From assembly GCA_027490665.1 (NCBI GenBank), contig JAIXXP010000061.1:1-36922 (forward strand): a stretch of 36,922 nucleotides of DNA. The letters are read 5' to 3'. Of this stretch, positions 25,834-34,544 are shown in pieces. Within the stretch, counting starts at the first letter, position 1. Each line of letters opens with the position of its first letter. Position numbers and translations under genes: made by a program. The notes under the pieces are model-generated. The model worked only from the letters and a program-made list of their open reading frames with translations, was not told where the DNA came from and searched no databases. The stretch comes from Cryomorphaceae bacterium (GTDB lineage Bacteria > Bacteroidota > Bacteroidia > Flavobacteriales_D > Crocinitomicaceae).

Positions 25834-25865
25834 TTTGCTTTCCTAGGCGGAAAACTATACTTTTG
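25834..25865 (+). promoter_or_regulatory. Promoter of the membrane pyrophosphatase gene
   Basis: TTTG (25834-25837), 20 nt, TACTTTTG (25858-25865). Both elements are perfect; the leader is about 30 nt and A/T-rich. Confidence 0.75.
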
Positions 25866-25899
25866 CCGACGTAAAATTTAATCAAATTAACAAATCAGT

Positions 25900-28188
25900 A
25901 TGGAATCAATGATGATTTATGTGCCAATAGTAATGGCAATTATCGGATTACTATTTATGGCAATGAAGCGCTCTTGGGTGTTAAAGCAAGATGCAGGTGA
26001 TGGTAAAATGAAAGAAATTTCAGACTACATCTACGAAGGTGCACTCGCCTTTTTGAAAGCAGAGTACCGCCTTTTAGCCATTTTTGTAATCATTTCAAGC
26101 GTTGTTTTGGCAGGAATTACCTTCCTTCCAGGTGTGAAAACGCATTTATTAATTGTAGTTGCCTTTATTTTCGGTGCTATTTTCTCTGCTTTGGCAGGAA
26201 ACATGGGGATGAAAATTGCTACCAAAACGAACGTTCGCACCACGCAAGCTGCACGTACTAGCCTTCCACAAGCCTTGAAAGTTTCTTTCGGTGGTGGAAC
26301 AGTTATGGGCTTGGGTGTTGCAGGTTTGGCTGTATTGGGCTTAACTGGCTTCTTCATTTTATTCTATAACATCTTCATGGGAGGTCATTGGACCAACTCT
26401 GAGCAAATGACCGTTGTACTCGAAACCCTAGCTGGTTTTTCATTGGGTGCAGAGTCTATCGCTTTGTTTGCACGCGTAGGCGGTGGTATTTACACCAAAG
26501 CTGCTGACGTAGGTGCTGACCTCGTTGGTAAAGTTGAAGCTGGAATTCCTGAAGACGACCCGCGCAACCCTGCAACGATTGCAGACAACGTAGGTGACAA
26601 CGTAGGTGACGTCGCCGGAATGGGCGCTGACCTCTTCGGTTCTTATGTAGCAACAGTATTAGCTGCTATGGTACTTGGTAATTATGTCATCAGCGACATG
26701 GGTGGTATCAAAGACGCGTTTGGCGGCATTGGCCCAATCTTGTTGCCAATGGCTATTGCTGGTTTCGGTATCTTATTCTCTATCATCGGTACCATGCTCG
26801 TAAAAATCAGCTCTGATACGGCGAAAGAAGCCGAAGTTCAAAAAGCGCTCAACATCGGAAACTGGGTTTCTATTGCCCTTACCGCTGTTGCTTGTTTCTT
26901 CTTGGTTCAATACATGTTGCCTGGAAAAATGCAAATGACTTTCTTTGGTGAAGGAATGAAAGACGTTTCTTCTATGAGTGTATTTTATGCAACACTCATC
27001 GGCTTGTTTGTTGGTGGTGCTATTTCTTCCGTTACTGAATACTACACAGGTTTAGGTACTAAGCCAGTCTTGAAAATCGTTCAAAAATCTTCTACTGGTG
27101 CCGGAACAAACGTCATCGCAGGTTTGGCTACGGGTATGATTTCTACTTTCCCAACTGTATTGTTGTTTGCTGCTGCAATTTGGTCTACTTATGCACTTGC
27201 AGGTTTCTATGGTGTTGCACTTGCTGCTTCAGCCATGATGGCAACAACTGCTATGCAATTGGCTATCGATGCATTTGGACCTATCTCAGACAACGCTGGT
27301 GGTATTGCTGAAATGAGCGAACTTCCAAAAGAAGTACGTACCCGCACAGACATCTTGGATTCAGTTGGTAACACCACTGCCGCAACAGGTAAAGGTTTTG
27401 CTATTGCATCCGCTGCACTTACTTCATTGGCTTTATTTGCTGCCTACGTTACCTTCACAGGAATCGACGGTATCAACATCTTTAAAGCACCTGTTCTAGC
27501 CATGTTATTCATTGGTGGAATGGTTCCGGTTGTATTCTCTGCTCTTGCCATGAACTCAGTTGGTAAAGCTGCTATGGATATGGTTTATGAAGTGCGTCGT
27601 CAGTTCAAAGAAATTCCAGGAATCATGGAAGGTACTGGTAAACCAGAATATGGCAAATGTGTAGAAATTTCTACCAAAGCTGCACTTCGCGAAATGATGC
27701 TCCCTGGTATCCTTACAATTGGTTTACCTATTGCTATTGTATTGCTTGGCAAATTGGTTTACCCTTCTGACAACCAATTGATCGCCGAAATGCTTGGTGG
27801 TTATATGGCTGGCGTAACTGTTTCTGGTGTACTTTGGGCAGTTTTCCAAAACAACGCCGGTGGCGCTTGGGACAACGCTAAAAAATCTTTCGAAGCTGGT
27901 GTTGAAATCAACGGCGAAATGACTTACAAAGGTTCTGATGCTCACAAAGCAGCCGTAACTGGCGACACCGTTGGTGACCCATTCAAAGATACTTCAGGTC
28001 CTTCTATGAATATCTTGATAAAATTGACATGCTTGATTGGTTTGGTGATCGCTCCTATTTTGGGCAACGGCGCCGAAACAACGAAAAAAGAATGCAAAGC
28101 TGGCACAGAATGCCAAATGAATGGATCTTCATGTGAGCAAGACACAAAATGTTCAACAGACAAAGCAGCTTGTTGCGATAAAAAATAA
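25900..28188 (+). CDS. hppA: Membrane-bound, K+-dependent-type pyrophosphatase (Na+ or H+ pump) with Cys-rich tail
   Basis: 762 aa with about 16 membrane helices. The PPi/Mg site pattern is present: KAADVGADLVGKVE, DDPRNPATIADNVGDNVGD (about 221-239), and the later DNAGGIAEM and DTVGDPFKDTSGPS. At about 490-499 GNTTAATGKG has Ala and Gly at the two positions that mark K+-dependent enzymes (Lys and Thr in K+-independent ones). The pump couples PPi hydrolysis to ion export across the inner membrane; whether Na+ or H+ cannot be told here. Odd feature: after the last helix the chain carries a hydrophilic tail of about 35 residues with six Cys (KEC, TEC, SSC, TKC, ACC). Single-gene unit with strong promoter and terminator. 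Confidence 0.96.
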   Translation: MESMMIYVPIVMAIIGLLFMAMKRSWVLKQDAGDGKMKEISDYIYEGALAFLKAEYRLLAIFVIISSVVLAGITFLPGVKTHLLIVVAFIFGAIFSALAGNMGMKIATKTNVRTTQAARTSLPQALKVSFGGGTVMGLGVAGLAVLGLTGFFILFYNIFMGGHWTNSEQMTVVLETLAGFSLGAESIALFARVGGGIYTKAADVGADLVGKVEAGIPEDDPRNPATIADNVGDNVGDVAGMGADLFGSYVATVLAAMVLGNYVISDMGGIKDAFGGIGPILLPMAIAGFGILFSIIGTMLVKISSDTAKEAEVQKALNIGNWVSIALTAVACFFLVQYMLPGKMQMTFFGEGMKDVSSMSVFYATLIGLFVGGAISSVTEYYTGLGTKPVLKIVQKSSTGAGTNVIAGLATGMISTFPTVLLFAAAIWSTYALAGFYGVALAASAMMATTAMQLAIDAFGPISDNAGGIAEMSELPKEVRTRTDILDSVGNTTAATGKGFAIASAALTSLALFAAYVTFTGIDGINIFKAPVLAMLFIGGMVPVVFSALAMNSVGKAAMDMVYEVRRQFKEIPGIMEGTGKPEYGKCVEISTKAALREMMLPGILTIGLPIAIVLLGKLVYPSDNQLIAEMLGGYMAGVTVSGVLWAVFQNNAGGAWDNAKKSFEAGVEINGEMTYKGSDAHKAAVTGDTVGDPFKDTSGPSMNILIKLTCLIGLVIAPILGNGAETTKKECKAGTECQMNGSSCEQDTKCSTDKAACCDKK

Positions 28189-28214
28189 GCTAGCGCTGTT
28201 CATATTTAGCAAAA

Positions 28215-28240
28215 GCCACCTCAACAGGTGGCTTTTTTTT
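28215..28240 (+). terminator. Terminator of hppA
   Basis: GCCACCT-CAAC-AGGTGGC, 7-bp perfect stem, then eight T. The last T is also the first base of the next gene's -7 element. Confidence 0.9.
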
Positions 28241-28247
28241 ATCTTTG
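28240..28247 (+). promoter_or_regulatory. -7 element 3 nt before the alkyltransferase-like gene
   Basis: TATCTTTG, perfect consensus, then AAT and the GTG start at 28251. It shares one base with the hppA terminator T tract. Confidence 0.55.
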
Positions 28248-28250
28248 AAT

Positions 28251-28589
28251 GTGCTCAAAAACAAAGATTTTTTCCAAGATGTATACGACGTCGTGCGACT
28301 CATTCCAAAAGGCAGGGTAACGACTTACGGAGCCATAGCCAATTATTTAGGAAGCAAACAAGGGGCTCGAATGGTGGGGTGGGCCATGAATGCCAGCCAC
28401 GCTCTGACTGATGTTCCAGCACACCGCGTTGTGAATAGAATAGGATTATTGAGTGGCAAGCATCATTTTGATGGTCCCAATCAGATGGAACTCCGCTTAC
28501 TAGAGGAGGGAATAGAAGTCTTGCAAAATCAAATTCAAGACTTTGAAAAAGTTTTTTGGGATCCACACCTAGAATTAGGCCTGCCTTAA
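28251..28589 (+). CDS. Alkyltransferase-like protein (MGMT homologue without the active Cys)
   Basis: 112 aa from GTG at 28251. A TTG six bases further upstream overlaps the -7 element and is unlikely. The DNA-binding domain of O6-alkylguanine transferase is recognisable: FFQDVYDVVRLIPKGRVTTYGAIANYLG, the arginine finger region GARMVGWAM (R40), and VPAHRVVNRIG where the acceptor PCHR is PAHR (Ala57). Such ATL proteins bind O6-alkylguanine and flag it for nucleotide excision repair instead of repairing it directly. It follows hppA after 62 bp and precedes the metB-like gene by 36 bp; both are separate units by promoter signs. Confidence 0.88.
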   Translation: MLKNKDFFQDVYDVVRLIPKGRVTTYGAIANYLGSKQGARMVGWAMNASHALTDVPAHRVVNRIGLLSGKHHFDGPNQMELRLLEEGIEVLQNQIQDFEKVFWDPHLELGLP

Positions 28590-28599
28590 AGGATTCTAT

Positions 28600-28607
28600 T
28601 AATTTTG
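28600..28607 (+). promoter_or_regulatory. -7 element of the cystathionine gamma-synthase-type gene
   Basis: TAATTTTG, perfect consensus, 18 nt before ATG 28626. A possible TTG start at 28605 lies inside this element, so 28626 is the real start. Confidence 0.55.
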
Positions 28608-28625
28608 TCCAAACAATTTTTGACT

Positions 28626-29765
28626 ATGAAATTTGCCACTAAAGCCATCCATGCGGGTGTACACCCTGATCCTGCAACAGGAGCGATCATGACACCGATC
28701 TACCAAACATCTACTTATGTTCAAGAAGGCGTCGGGAACCACAAAGGCTATGAATATTCGCGTACACAAAACCCTACCCGTCATGCGCTCGAAAAAAACA
28801 TCGCAGCCATTGAAAACGGCAAGCACGGTGCTTGTTTTGGATCTGGTATGGCAGCCATAGATTGCGTCATTAAAATGCTCAATCCCGGTGATGAAATCAT
28901 CTCTACCAATGACCTCTACGGCGGATCTTACCGCATCTTTAATACCATTTTTGCTAAATATGGTCTAATCTTTCATTTCGTAAATATGCAAGACCCCTCA
29001 GCGGTCGAAGCTTTAGTCAATGAAAAAACCAAACTCATTTGGGTGGAGACACCAACCAACCCAATGATGAACATCATCGACATCAAAGCAATGGCAGCTA
29101 TTGCCAAAAAAGCAAATGCCCTGTTATGTGTCGACAACACTTTTGCTACACCTTATTTGCAAAATCCGCTGGACCTCGGCGCCGATATGGTCATGCATTC
29201 AGTTACTAAATATTTAGGTGGGCATTCAGATGTTGTGATGGGTGCTTTGGTTTGCAACGACGACGCCCTAGCAAACGAAATGTACCGCATTCAAAACTCA
29301 TCTGGCGCTGTAACTGCCCCAATGGACTCTTTCTTGGTATTGCGCGGTATCAAAACACTACACCTGCGCATGCAACGCCATTGTGAGAACGGTGAAAAAA
29401 TCGCTCGTTTTTTAGTGGAGCACCCAGCTATTGACAAAGTTTATTGGCCTGGTTTTGAGACGCATCCAAATCACCACGTGGCAAAAGCACAAATGCGTGG
29501 CTTTGGCGGCATGATTTCCTTTACGCTCAAAGGAAATCAATTAGAAGACGCACTCAACTTAGTGAAAAAAGTAGAGATATTTGCACTTGCCGAATCTTTA
29601 GGTGGGGTTGAATCACTTATTGGGCATCCGGCTACCATGACTCATGCGTCTATTCCAAAAGAAGTGCGCGAAAAAAGCGGTGTCGTTGATTCATTGATCA
29701 GACTCAGTGTTGGCGTAGAAGACGCCGAAGACCTGATCGCTGATTTACAGCAAGCTTTAGCTTAA
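28626..29765 (+). CDS. Trans-sulfuration PLP enzyme (cystathionine gamma-synthase or gamma-lyase)
   Basis: 379 aa. Cys/Met-metabolism PLP family: phosphate-binding GYEYSRTQNPTR (about 41-52), FGSGMAAI, VETPTNPMM, VDNTFATPYLQNP, and the Schiff-base lysine K195 in HSVTKYLGGHSD. The C-terminal SLGGVESLIGHPATMTHASIP and IRLSVGVEDAEDLIADL are typical. Synthase (homoserine ester plus Cys to cystathionine), gamma-lyase and homocysteine synthase are close relatives; no met or cys gene is adjacent to choose between them. Ends 7 bp before the convergent response regulator gene. Confidence 0.93.
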   Translation: MKFATKAIHAGVHPDPATGAIMTPIYQTSTYVQEGVGNHKGYEYSRTQNPTRHALEKNIAAIENGKHGACFGSGMAAIDCVIKMLNPGDEIISTNDLYGGSYRIFNTIFAKYGLIFHFVNMQDPSAVEALVNEKTKLIWVETPTNPMMNIIDIKAMAAIAKKANALLCVDNTFATPYLQNPLDLGADMVMHSVTKYLGGHSDVVMGALVCNDDALANEMYRIQNSSGAVTAPMDSFLVLRGIKTLHLRMQRHCENGEKIARFLVEHPAIDKVYWPGFETHPNHHVAKAQMRGFGGMISFTLKGNQLEDALNLVKKVEIFALAESLGGVESLIGHPATMTHASIPKEVREKSGVVDSLIRLSVGVEDAEDLIADLQQALA

Positions 29766-29772
29766 TATTGGC

Positions 29773-30519
29773 TTAGAGCAAGTCAAGGCTCTTAAAGAAC
29801 TGCTCTTTTTTAGCGGGTGACAGCGGAATTGAGGACCCATCCTTTAAAATCACGGATCCACCGTCGTGCTTGTCATAACGCTCCACATAATTGAGGTTGA
29901 TCAAATGCGACTGATGCACTCGGAAAAAAGAAAAGCCAGAGAGCATGGTATCGTAGTCCTTTAATGTTTTTGAAACCAGGATTTTCTTACCATCAGTGAG
30001 GTAAAAAAACGTGTAGTTCTTATCTGCCTCGCAATGCACGATGTCGTCAATTTCAATGACAAATATGCTTTCTTGGGTTTTAAGTACCAACTTGCGTTTG
30101 TGTTGAGGCTGAACATTGTGTTGTAAGGCCTGAAACTGTGCGTCGTCTTTTCTGTGCTCAACTACTTGTAATGCGTTGGTCATGGCCGTGTGGAGTTCTT
30201 CTGCATCAATCGGCTTGAGGATGTAATCTAAGGCTGAGAACTTAATGGCCTGAACTGCAAATTCTTGAAACGCAGTAATAAAGATTACTTCAAATTGCTT
30301 GTACTTCACATTTTTCAGTACATCAAACCCATTGCCATCAGGCATTTGAATGTCCAGTAAGACGATGTCAGGCTGAATATCTTCAATGGCCTCAATTCCA
30401 GAAGCGACGTTTTCGCCATCTATATACACACTCAAATTCAAATCAAAGGATTCCAGCATTTTGCGAATGAAGGTCCTGGTAGGTTTTTCATCATCGATGA
30501 TCAGTACTTTTCGACTCAT
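29773..30519 (-). CDS. LytTR-family response regulator
   Basis: 248 aa. Receiver domain (about 3-120): acidic pair D9-D10, phosphoacceptor D56 in IVLLDIQMPDGNGF, and the ALDYILKPIDAEEL lysine. LytTR DNA-binding domain (about 145-245): IVHCEADKNYTFFYLTDGKKILVSKTLKDYD, FRVHQSHLINLNYV, GSSIPLSPAKKEQF. It is paired with the sensor kinase gene 13 bp upstream and presumably co-transcribed with it. Target genes are unknown; the divergent T9SS cargo gene is a candidate by position only. Confidence 0.95.
   Translation of the reverse strand: MSRKVLIIDDEKPTRTFIRKMLESFDLNLSVYIDGENVASGIEAIEDIQPDIVLLDIQMPDGNGFDVLKNVKYKQFEVIFITAFQEFAVQAIKFSALDYILKPIDAEELHTAMTNALQVVEHRKDDAQFQALQHNVQPQHKRKLVLKTQESIFVIEIDDIVHCEADKNYTFFYLTDGKKILVSKTLKDYDTMLSGFSFFRVHQSHLINLNYVERYDKHDGGSVILKDGSSIPLSPAKKEQFFKSLDLL
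29775..29811 (+). terminator. Possible terminator of the PLP enzyme gene
   Basis: AGAGCA (29775-29780) can pair with TGCTCT (29801-29806), followed by a T run. The inner AGAGC/GCTCT is a competing hairpin. It lies inside the 3' end of the convergent response regulator gene. Confidence 0.35.
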
Positions 30520-30532
30520 GGCACTTTTAGTT

Positions 30533-32692
30533 TTATTGTTCGGTTTCGTACTTCAGAGGCAAGACAAGGGTTACAGCAGTTCCTGTTTCGTTAACAGGAT
30601 CTAAATCATTGATTGTCAAGCTGCCATTAAATTTATACTTTTTATTTAGAATAGCGATGCGTTCACTCGTAATATCAATAGCCATACTTTTATGTGACTT
30701 CAATTTCTTGGTTTGAGCCGATTTTTTTCTACCTACCCCGTTATCCTGAATTTCAATAAGCAGTTGTCCCTCTTGCGCGTGCATAGAAACAGTGATTTTT
30801 CCGCCGTTTACTGTATGCAATTGCCCATGCTCGATGGCATTTTCAATAAATGGCTGTGTAATCATTGGTGACACCATGGCCTTATTGAAAAGTAAATCAT
30901 CGCTAACCGTGAGCTCGTATTCAAAACGATTCTCAAAGCGCATTTTTTGAGCCGTGAGGTATTTATCGAGGATTTCGCGCTCTAATTCGATCGGAATAAA
31001 CTCTTTTGGAGAGTTCTCAAGGATCAAGCGCATCAGGCGTGAAAAATTCACCAGAAATTGTGAAGACTTAGCAGGGTCGTTTTCATAAATATAGCTCTGA
31101 ATTACAGACATGGCGTTAAAGACAAAATGAGGATTCATTTGTGTTCGCAATAAAGTTTGAGACAACTCGGCCTCTCTTTGCTCTTGTTTGGTTTTGATTT
31201 GCTGCATCCGGAGCACATAAATGACAACACCAAATATGATCGCGACTATAAAAATGATCGAAATAAACAATTGACGGTCGCGTTGGAGCTCAACAATTTC
31301 TCGTTCCTTTTGAGCACGCTCAATAGAGGCCTGCTGATTGATAATGAGGCGTTCGCGTTCTTCACGCAAGTTGGCGGCTGCCATTTCTTCAATGCGTGCT
31401 GCACTGCGCCAAACTGGGCTGTTTTCAAGCCAATTACTGTATTGCTGCTGGTATTGGTAAGCTTGTGCAAGCTGCCCTGTTTTACGTGCAATTTCGGCTA
31501 AAGCACGATACGTATTGGCAATTTTTGGACGGATCAATGCTTCGGAAGGCAGACTCTTTAGGCTTGATTCAAATGCAGACTTTGCTGCGCGATATTGATT
31601 TAAGCTCATGAGGTACTGACCGTATTCAAAATACAATTCTGAGGCAAAGAGTGCATCTGTAGAAGCATTCGTCTTTGCCAATAAACTCGCAAAAGGAGCA
31701 TCTACCCTACCTCCTGTCAGTTGCAACGCGGAAATCATGAGTAACCTCGCTCTGTTTTGATACCTTTGATTGCCGACATCTTCAAAAAATTGATAGGCCT
31801 GAGCTGCCATTGCACTGGCTTTCACAGGTAAATTGGTGCCCAAATAATATCGCCCGAGTAAATAATTGGTATAGGCCTGACCTCGATTGTCTTTATTGAC
31901 TTTTGCGAGGTCTTGGGCAAGTTTCAAATAAGTAAAAGCCTGATTATAATTCTTGACATCAATAGAAATACTGGCAATAAGTAAAAGCGGACTTAATTTG
32001 AAATGATCCAATTGTGCTTCCTCGGCAAGTTGCAAAGAATTGATGGCCCTTTGAACAGCTTGTTCGAAAAGATTGAACTGCCAATAAACTTCGGCTTGCT
32101 GCTGCATAGCGTCGATGAGCACCCATTTTTTATCGGCGCGTTTGGCATGTTGCAAGGCCATGTTACTTGCCCAGACGGCCGAATCTTTCTGAAAGGTAGA
32201 GGTAAAATTCTTGGCAATCTGCAGGTAAAGCGCGGTTTGTTCGCGGTGCTTCAAAACGCGGTTAGCCTTGGCGATAAGCGTACGATAATGATACTCCTTT
32301 CCTTTTGAAATAGCGCAACCTAAAAGTTGCTTTCGCCAGGCGGCATTTGGATTTTTGAAGGAATACTGCGCTAATTTTTCATTGAAAATTTTACTTAATA
32401 GTATGTTGTTGCCTAGATAGCGCGCGCGTTCAGCTTCTACCAGAGATATCAGGGCTTGATTTTCAATTCCAGAATACGCTTTTCTTTGCCCAATTAACAA
32501 TTGAACCTCTTTTTGCCACTCACTGCGGTTGCGCTCATAAATAACATCGATGAGATGCAACCTAATTTGTAGCTGTGACGTCTTGTTTTTTGTGCTTTGT
32601 AGGTCTTGACGCAACTGTTTTTCGGACTGCGCGTTGAGCTGCATACCTAAAAAGACACTTACTATTAGAAAAAACAAGCTTACCTTTGACAT
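30533..32692 (-). CDS. LytS-type sensor histidine kinase with TPR-like sensor region
   Basis: 719 aa from the ATG at 32692; longer starts exist in frame (ATG 32716, or up to 32794) but lie within the divergent promoter region or the opposite gene. Signal peptide or N-terminal anchor (MSKVSLFFLIVSVFLGMQLNAQ). Residues about 30-440 are helical tandem repeats of TPR type (AYTNYLLGRYYLG, ALIRPKIANTYRALAEIARKTGQL). A coiled coil precedes one membrane helix (about 475-495; LFISIIFIVAIIFGVVIYVL). The His_kinase part has TQMNPHFVFNAMSVIQSYI with H522 and an ATPase domain (PFIENAIEHG, DNGVGRKKS). The sensor part should be periplasmic. No ligand can be inferred. Confidence 0.9.
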   Translation of the reverse strand: MSKVSLFFLIVSVFLGMQLNAQSEKQLRQDLQSTKNKTSQLQIRLHLIDVIYERNRSEWQKEVQLLIGQRKAYSGIENQALISLVEAERARYLGNNILLSKIFNEKLAQYSFKNPNAAWRKQLLGCAISKGKEYHYRTLIAKANRVLKHREQTALYLQIAKNFTSTFQKDSAVWASNMALQHAKRADKKWVLIDAMQQQAEVYWQFNLFEQAVQRAINSLQLAEEAQLDHFKLSPLLLIASISIDVKNYNQAFTYLKLAQDLAKVNKDNRGQAYTNYLLGRYYLGTNLPVKASAMAAQAYQFFEDVGNQRYQNRARLLMISALQLTGGRVDAPFASLLAKTNASTDALFASELYFEYGQYLMSLNQYRAAKSAFESSLKSLPSEALIRPKIANTYRALAEIARKTGQLAQAYQYQQQYSNWLENSPVWRSAARIEEMAAANLREERERLIINQQASIERAQKEREIVELQRDRQLFISIIFIVAIIFGVVIYVLRMQQIKTKQEQREAELSQTLLRTQMNPHFVFNAMSVIQSYIYENDPAKSSQFLVNFSRLMRLILENSPKEFIPIELEREILDKYLTAQKMRFENRFEYELTVSDDLLFNKAMVSPMITQPFIENAIEHGQLHTVNGGKITVSMHAQEGQLLIEIQDNGVGRKKSAQTKKLKSHKSMAIDITSERIAILNKKYKFNGSLTINDLDPVNETGTAVTLVLPLKYETEQ
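32681..32688 (+). promoter_or_regulatory. -7 element of the large T9SS cargo gene
   Basis: TACCTTTG, perfect consensus, 32 nt before ATG 32721. It lies within the first codons of the divergent kinase gene. Confidence 0.5.
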
Positions 32693-32698
32693 CAACAA

Positions 32699-32706
32699 CG
32701 AATATA
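32699..32706 (-). promoter_or_regulatory. -7-like element of the kinase gene
   Basis: TATATTCG on the minus strand (one mismatch), 6 nt before the kinase ATG at 32692; supports that start. Confidence 0.4.
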
Positions 32707-32720
32707 CAAAATTCATACGC

Positions 32721-34478
32721 ATGCGTCTCACAACTACATTAATTGCCTTTTTAATCGGATTTTTATTCAGCTTCAACAGTTGGGCGAGCCACATTATCGG
32801 AGGTGAAATCTACTATGATTCTTTAGGTAACAACCAATACAAAATCACCATTGAAATTTACCGCGATTGCAACTCGGCCACAGGCTTTGACAACCCCTTG
32901 AACTACACCATTTTCATGGCTGATGGCAGCATATATACAACGCGTTATATCCCCCCATTTTCACAAAACATTTTACCAATTGTCTATGACGACCCTTGTG
33001 TGACCGTTCCAAACGACATTTGTGTAGAGCGTGCGATTTACATAGACACCGTTACCTTACCATTCAGCGTACAAGGCTATTATGTTTCCTACCAGCGCTG
33101 CTGCTGGACCGGCGCCATTGACAACATCGTAGATCCGGCAAGCAATGGAATTACCCTTACCACCTTTATACCGGGCTCTGCCTTAGTAGGCGTCCACAAC
33201 CAAGGGGCGCGCTTTATCAATTATCCGCCACTCATTTTGTGTTCGCAAAACACACTCGATTTCGACCACGCAGCATTTGACCCAGACGGCGATTCCTTGA
33301 GTTACGAACTCATGGCGCCTTTGCTAGGTGGTAGCATTGCCAATGTTGTTCCAGATCCTGAAGATGCTGCGCCGTATAGTCCAGTAAGTTGGAATCCAAC
33401 TTTTACCGAAACTGTTCCCTTTGGAGCAGGTTCAAACATTACCATTGACCCCGTTACCGGTTTTATGACCTTTACTCCAAATCTCATTGGTAGTTTTGTA
33501 GCTGGTGTAGCCGTCAAAGAATGGCGCAATGGCGTGCTCATCAATACCAAAATCAGAACTTTCGGCTACCGTGTGGTCGCTTGCCAAGTAGAGGTACCGA
33601 TAGAAGTTGATGTTACAGGGCCTACCCAGCTCATCGAAGACTGCGGTTTTGCCGGCTTTGTCGTGACCCGCACCGATCTCTCTTCAAACTTAGTTGTTCA
33701 AATTAGCTTGAGCGGAACTGCCATCAATGGCGACGACTACCCGTTTATCGATGACACCCTCGTGATTCCTGCAGGTGTTGCTTCAGACACTATCGGCATT
33801 TCAGCGTTTTTAGATGGTCTGCCAGAAGGAACCGAAACCGTTTTCTTCAACGTTATTTTACCGAACCCTTGCGACGGCACCTTTGACACCACATCTATCT
33901 CCCTCAATATTATTGACTACACCCCATTGACAATTACGGCTGTAGACTCTTTAAATGTTTGTGCTGACTTTGGGCAAGGAACCAATATTTGGTGTAATGT
34001 TCAAAACGGAATTTCTCCGTACAGTTATGTCTGGGGGCCAGGCGGTTTCCCTAACAACGACACCGTTTATGTGCAACCAAGTATCCTACAACCTAACCTC
34101 AACAACTTCCAGGTTTACGTCATGGACCAATGTGCCAAAACTATTACCTCACCATTTGTGCGCGTTTACAACCAGTGTCCGCTCGTTGTTCCAAACATCC
34201 TTACCCTAGACAATGACAACATCAACGAACTACTCGTGATCAAAAACTGGGAAGATTACGACCAAGTGAGCATCCAAATCTTTAACCGTTGGGGTAACCT
34301 CATCTATGAAAAAGACAACTACCTCAACGACTGGAACGGCACCGACATGAGCGGTAAAGCGCTAGAAGAAGGCGTTTACTTCTACATGGCTACGCCAAAA
34401 AGTGAGAAATACGAATACGACAACACAGAGAAAACATTGTATACTTTACACGGTTTTGTACATCTTGTCAAACCATAA
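32721..34478 (+). CDS. Large secreted protein with gliding motility-associated (type B) C-terminal domain
   Basis: 585 aa from ATG 32721; upstream codons overlap the kinase gene and the start gives a clean signal peptide (MRLTTTLIAFLIGFLFSFNSWA). The mature N-terminus SHIIGGEIYYDSLGNNQYKI and EIYRDCNS is a domain common in Bacteroidota surface proteins. A Calx-beta-like domain lies at about 305-405 (GTAINGDDYPFIDDTLVIPAG, LPEGTETVFFNV). The last 95 residues are a CHU_C/type B T9SS signal: DQVSIQIFNRWGNLIYEKDNY, DWNGTDMSGKALEEGVYFYMA. Contains many Cys, probably in disulfides. Likely displayed on the cell surface. The leading motif of the signal, usually TPNGDGxND, is altered (PNILTLDNDNINELLVI). 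Confidence 0.88.
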   Translation: MRLTTTLIAFLIGFLFSFNSWASHIIGGEIYYDSLGNNQYKITIEIYRDCNSATGFDNPLNYTIFMADGSIYTTRYIPPFSQNILPIVYDDPCVTVPNDICVERAIYIDTVTLPFSVQGYYVSYQRCCWTGAIDNIVDPASNGITLTTFIPGSALVGVHNQGARFINYPPLILCSQNTLDFDHAAFDPDGDSLSYELMAPLLGGSIANVVPDPEDAAPYSPVSWNPTFTETVPFGAGSNITIDPVTGFMTFTPNLIGSFVAGVAVKEWRNGVLINTKIRTFGYRVVACQVEVPIEVDVTGPTQLIEDCGFAGFVVTRTDLSSNLVVQISLSGTAINGDDYPFIDDTLVIPAGVASDTIGISAFLDGLPEGTETVFFNVILPNPCDGTFDTTSISLNIIDYTPLTITAVDSLNVCADFGQGTNIWCNVQNGISPYSYVWGPGGFPNNDTVYVQPSILQPNLNNFQVYVMDQCAKTITSPFVRVYNQCPLVVPNILTLDNDNINELLVIKNWEDYDQVSIQIFNRWGNLIYEKDNYLNDWNGTDMSGKALEEGVYFYMATPKSEKYEYDNTEKTLYTLHGFVHLVKP

Positions 34479-34493
34479 GGCAAATTAAATGCA

Positions 34494-34525
34494 AAAAAAA
34501 GGCGAGCCGTTGGCTCGCCTTTTTT
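34494..34525. terminator. Bidirectional terminator between convergent genes
   Basis: GGCGAGCC-GTT-GGCTCGCC, 8-bp perfect stem, with seven A on the left and six T on the right. It serves the T9SS cargo gene (+) and the beta-barrel gene (-). Confidence 0.93.
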
Positions 34526-34544
34526 GTGGTTGCAAATTTTGAAC

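Noticed and set aside
28605..28625. TTG start for the trans-sulfuration enzyme
   Set aside because: The TTG is inside the -7 element TAATTTTG; the ATG at 28626 gives the normal family N-terminus.
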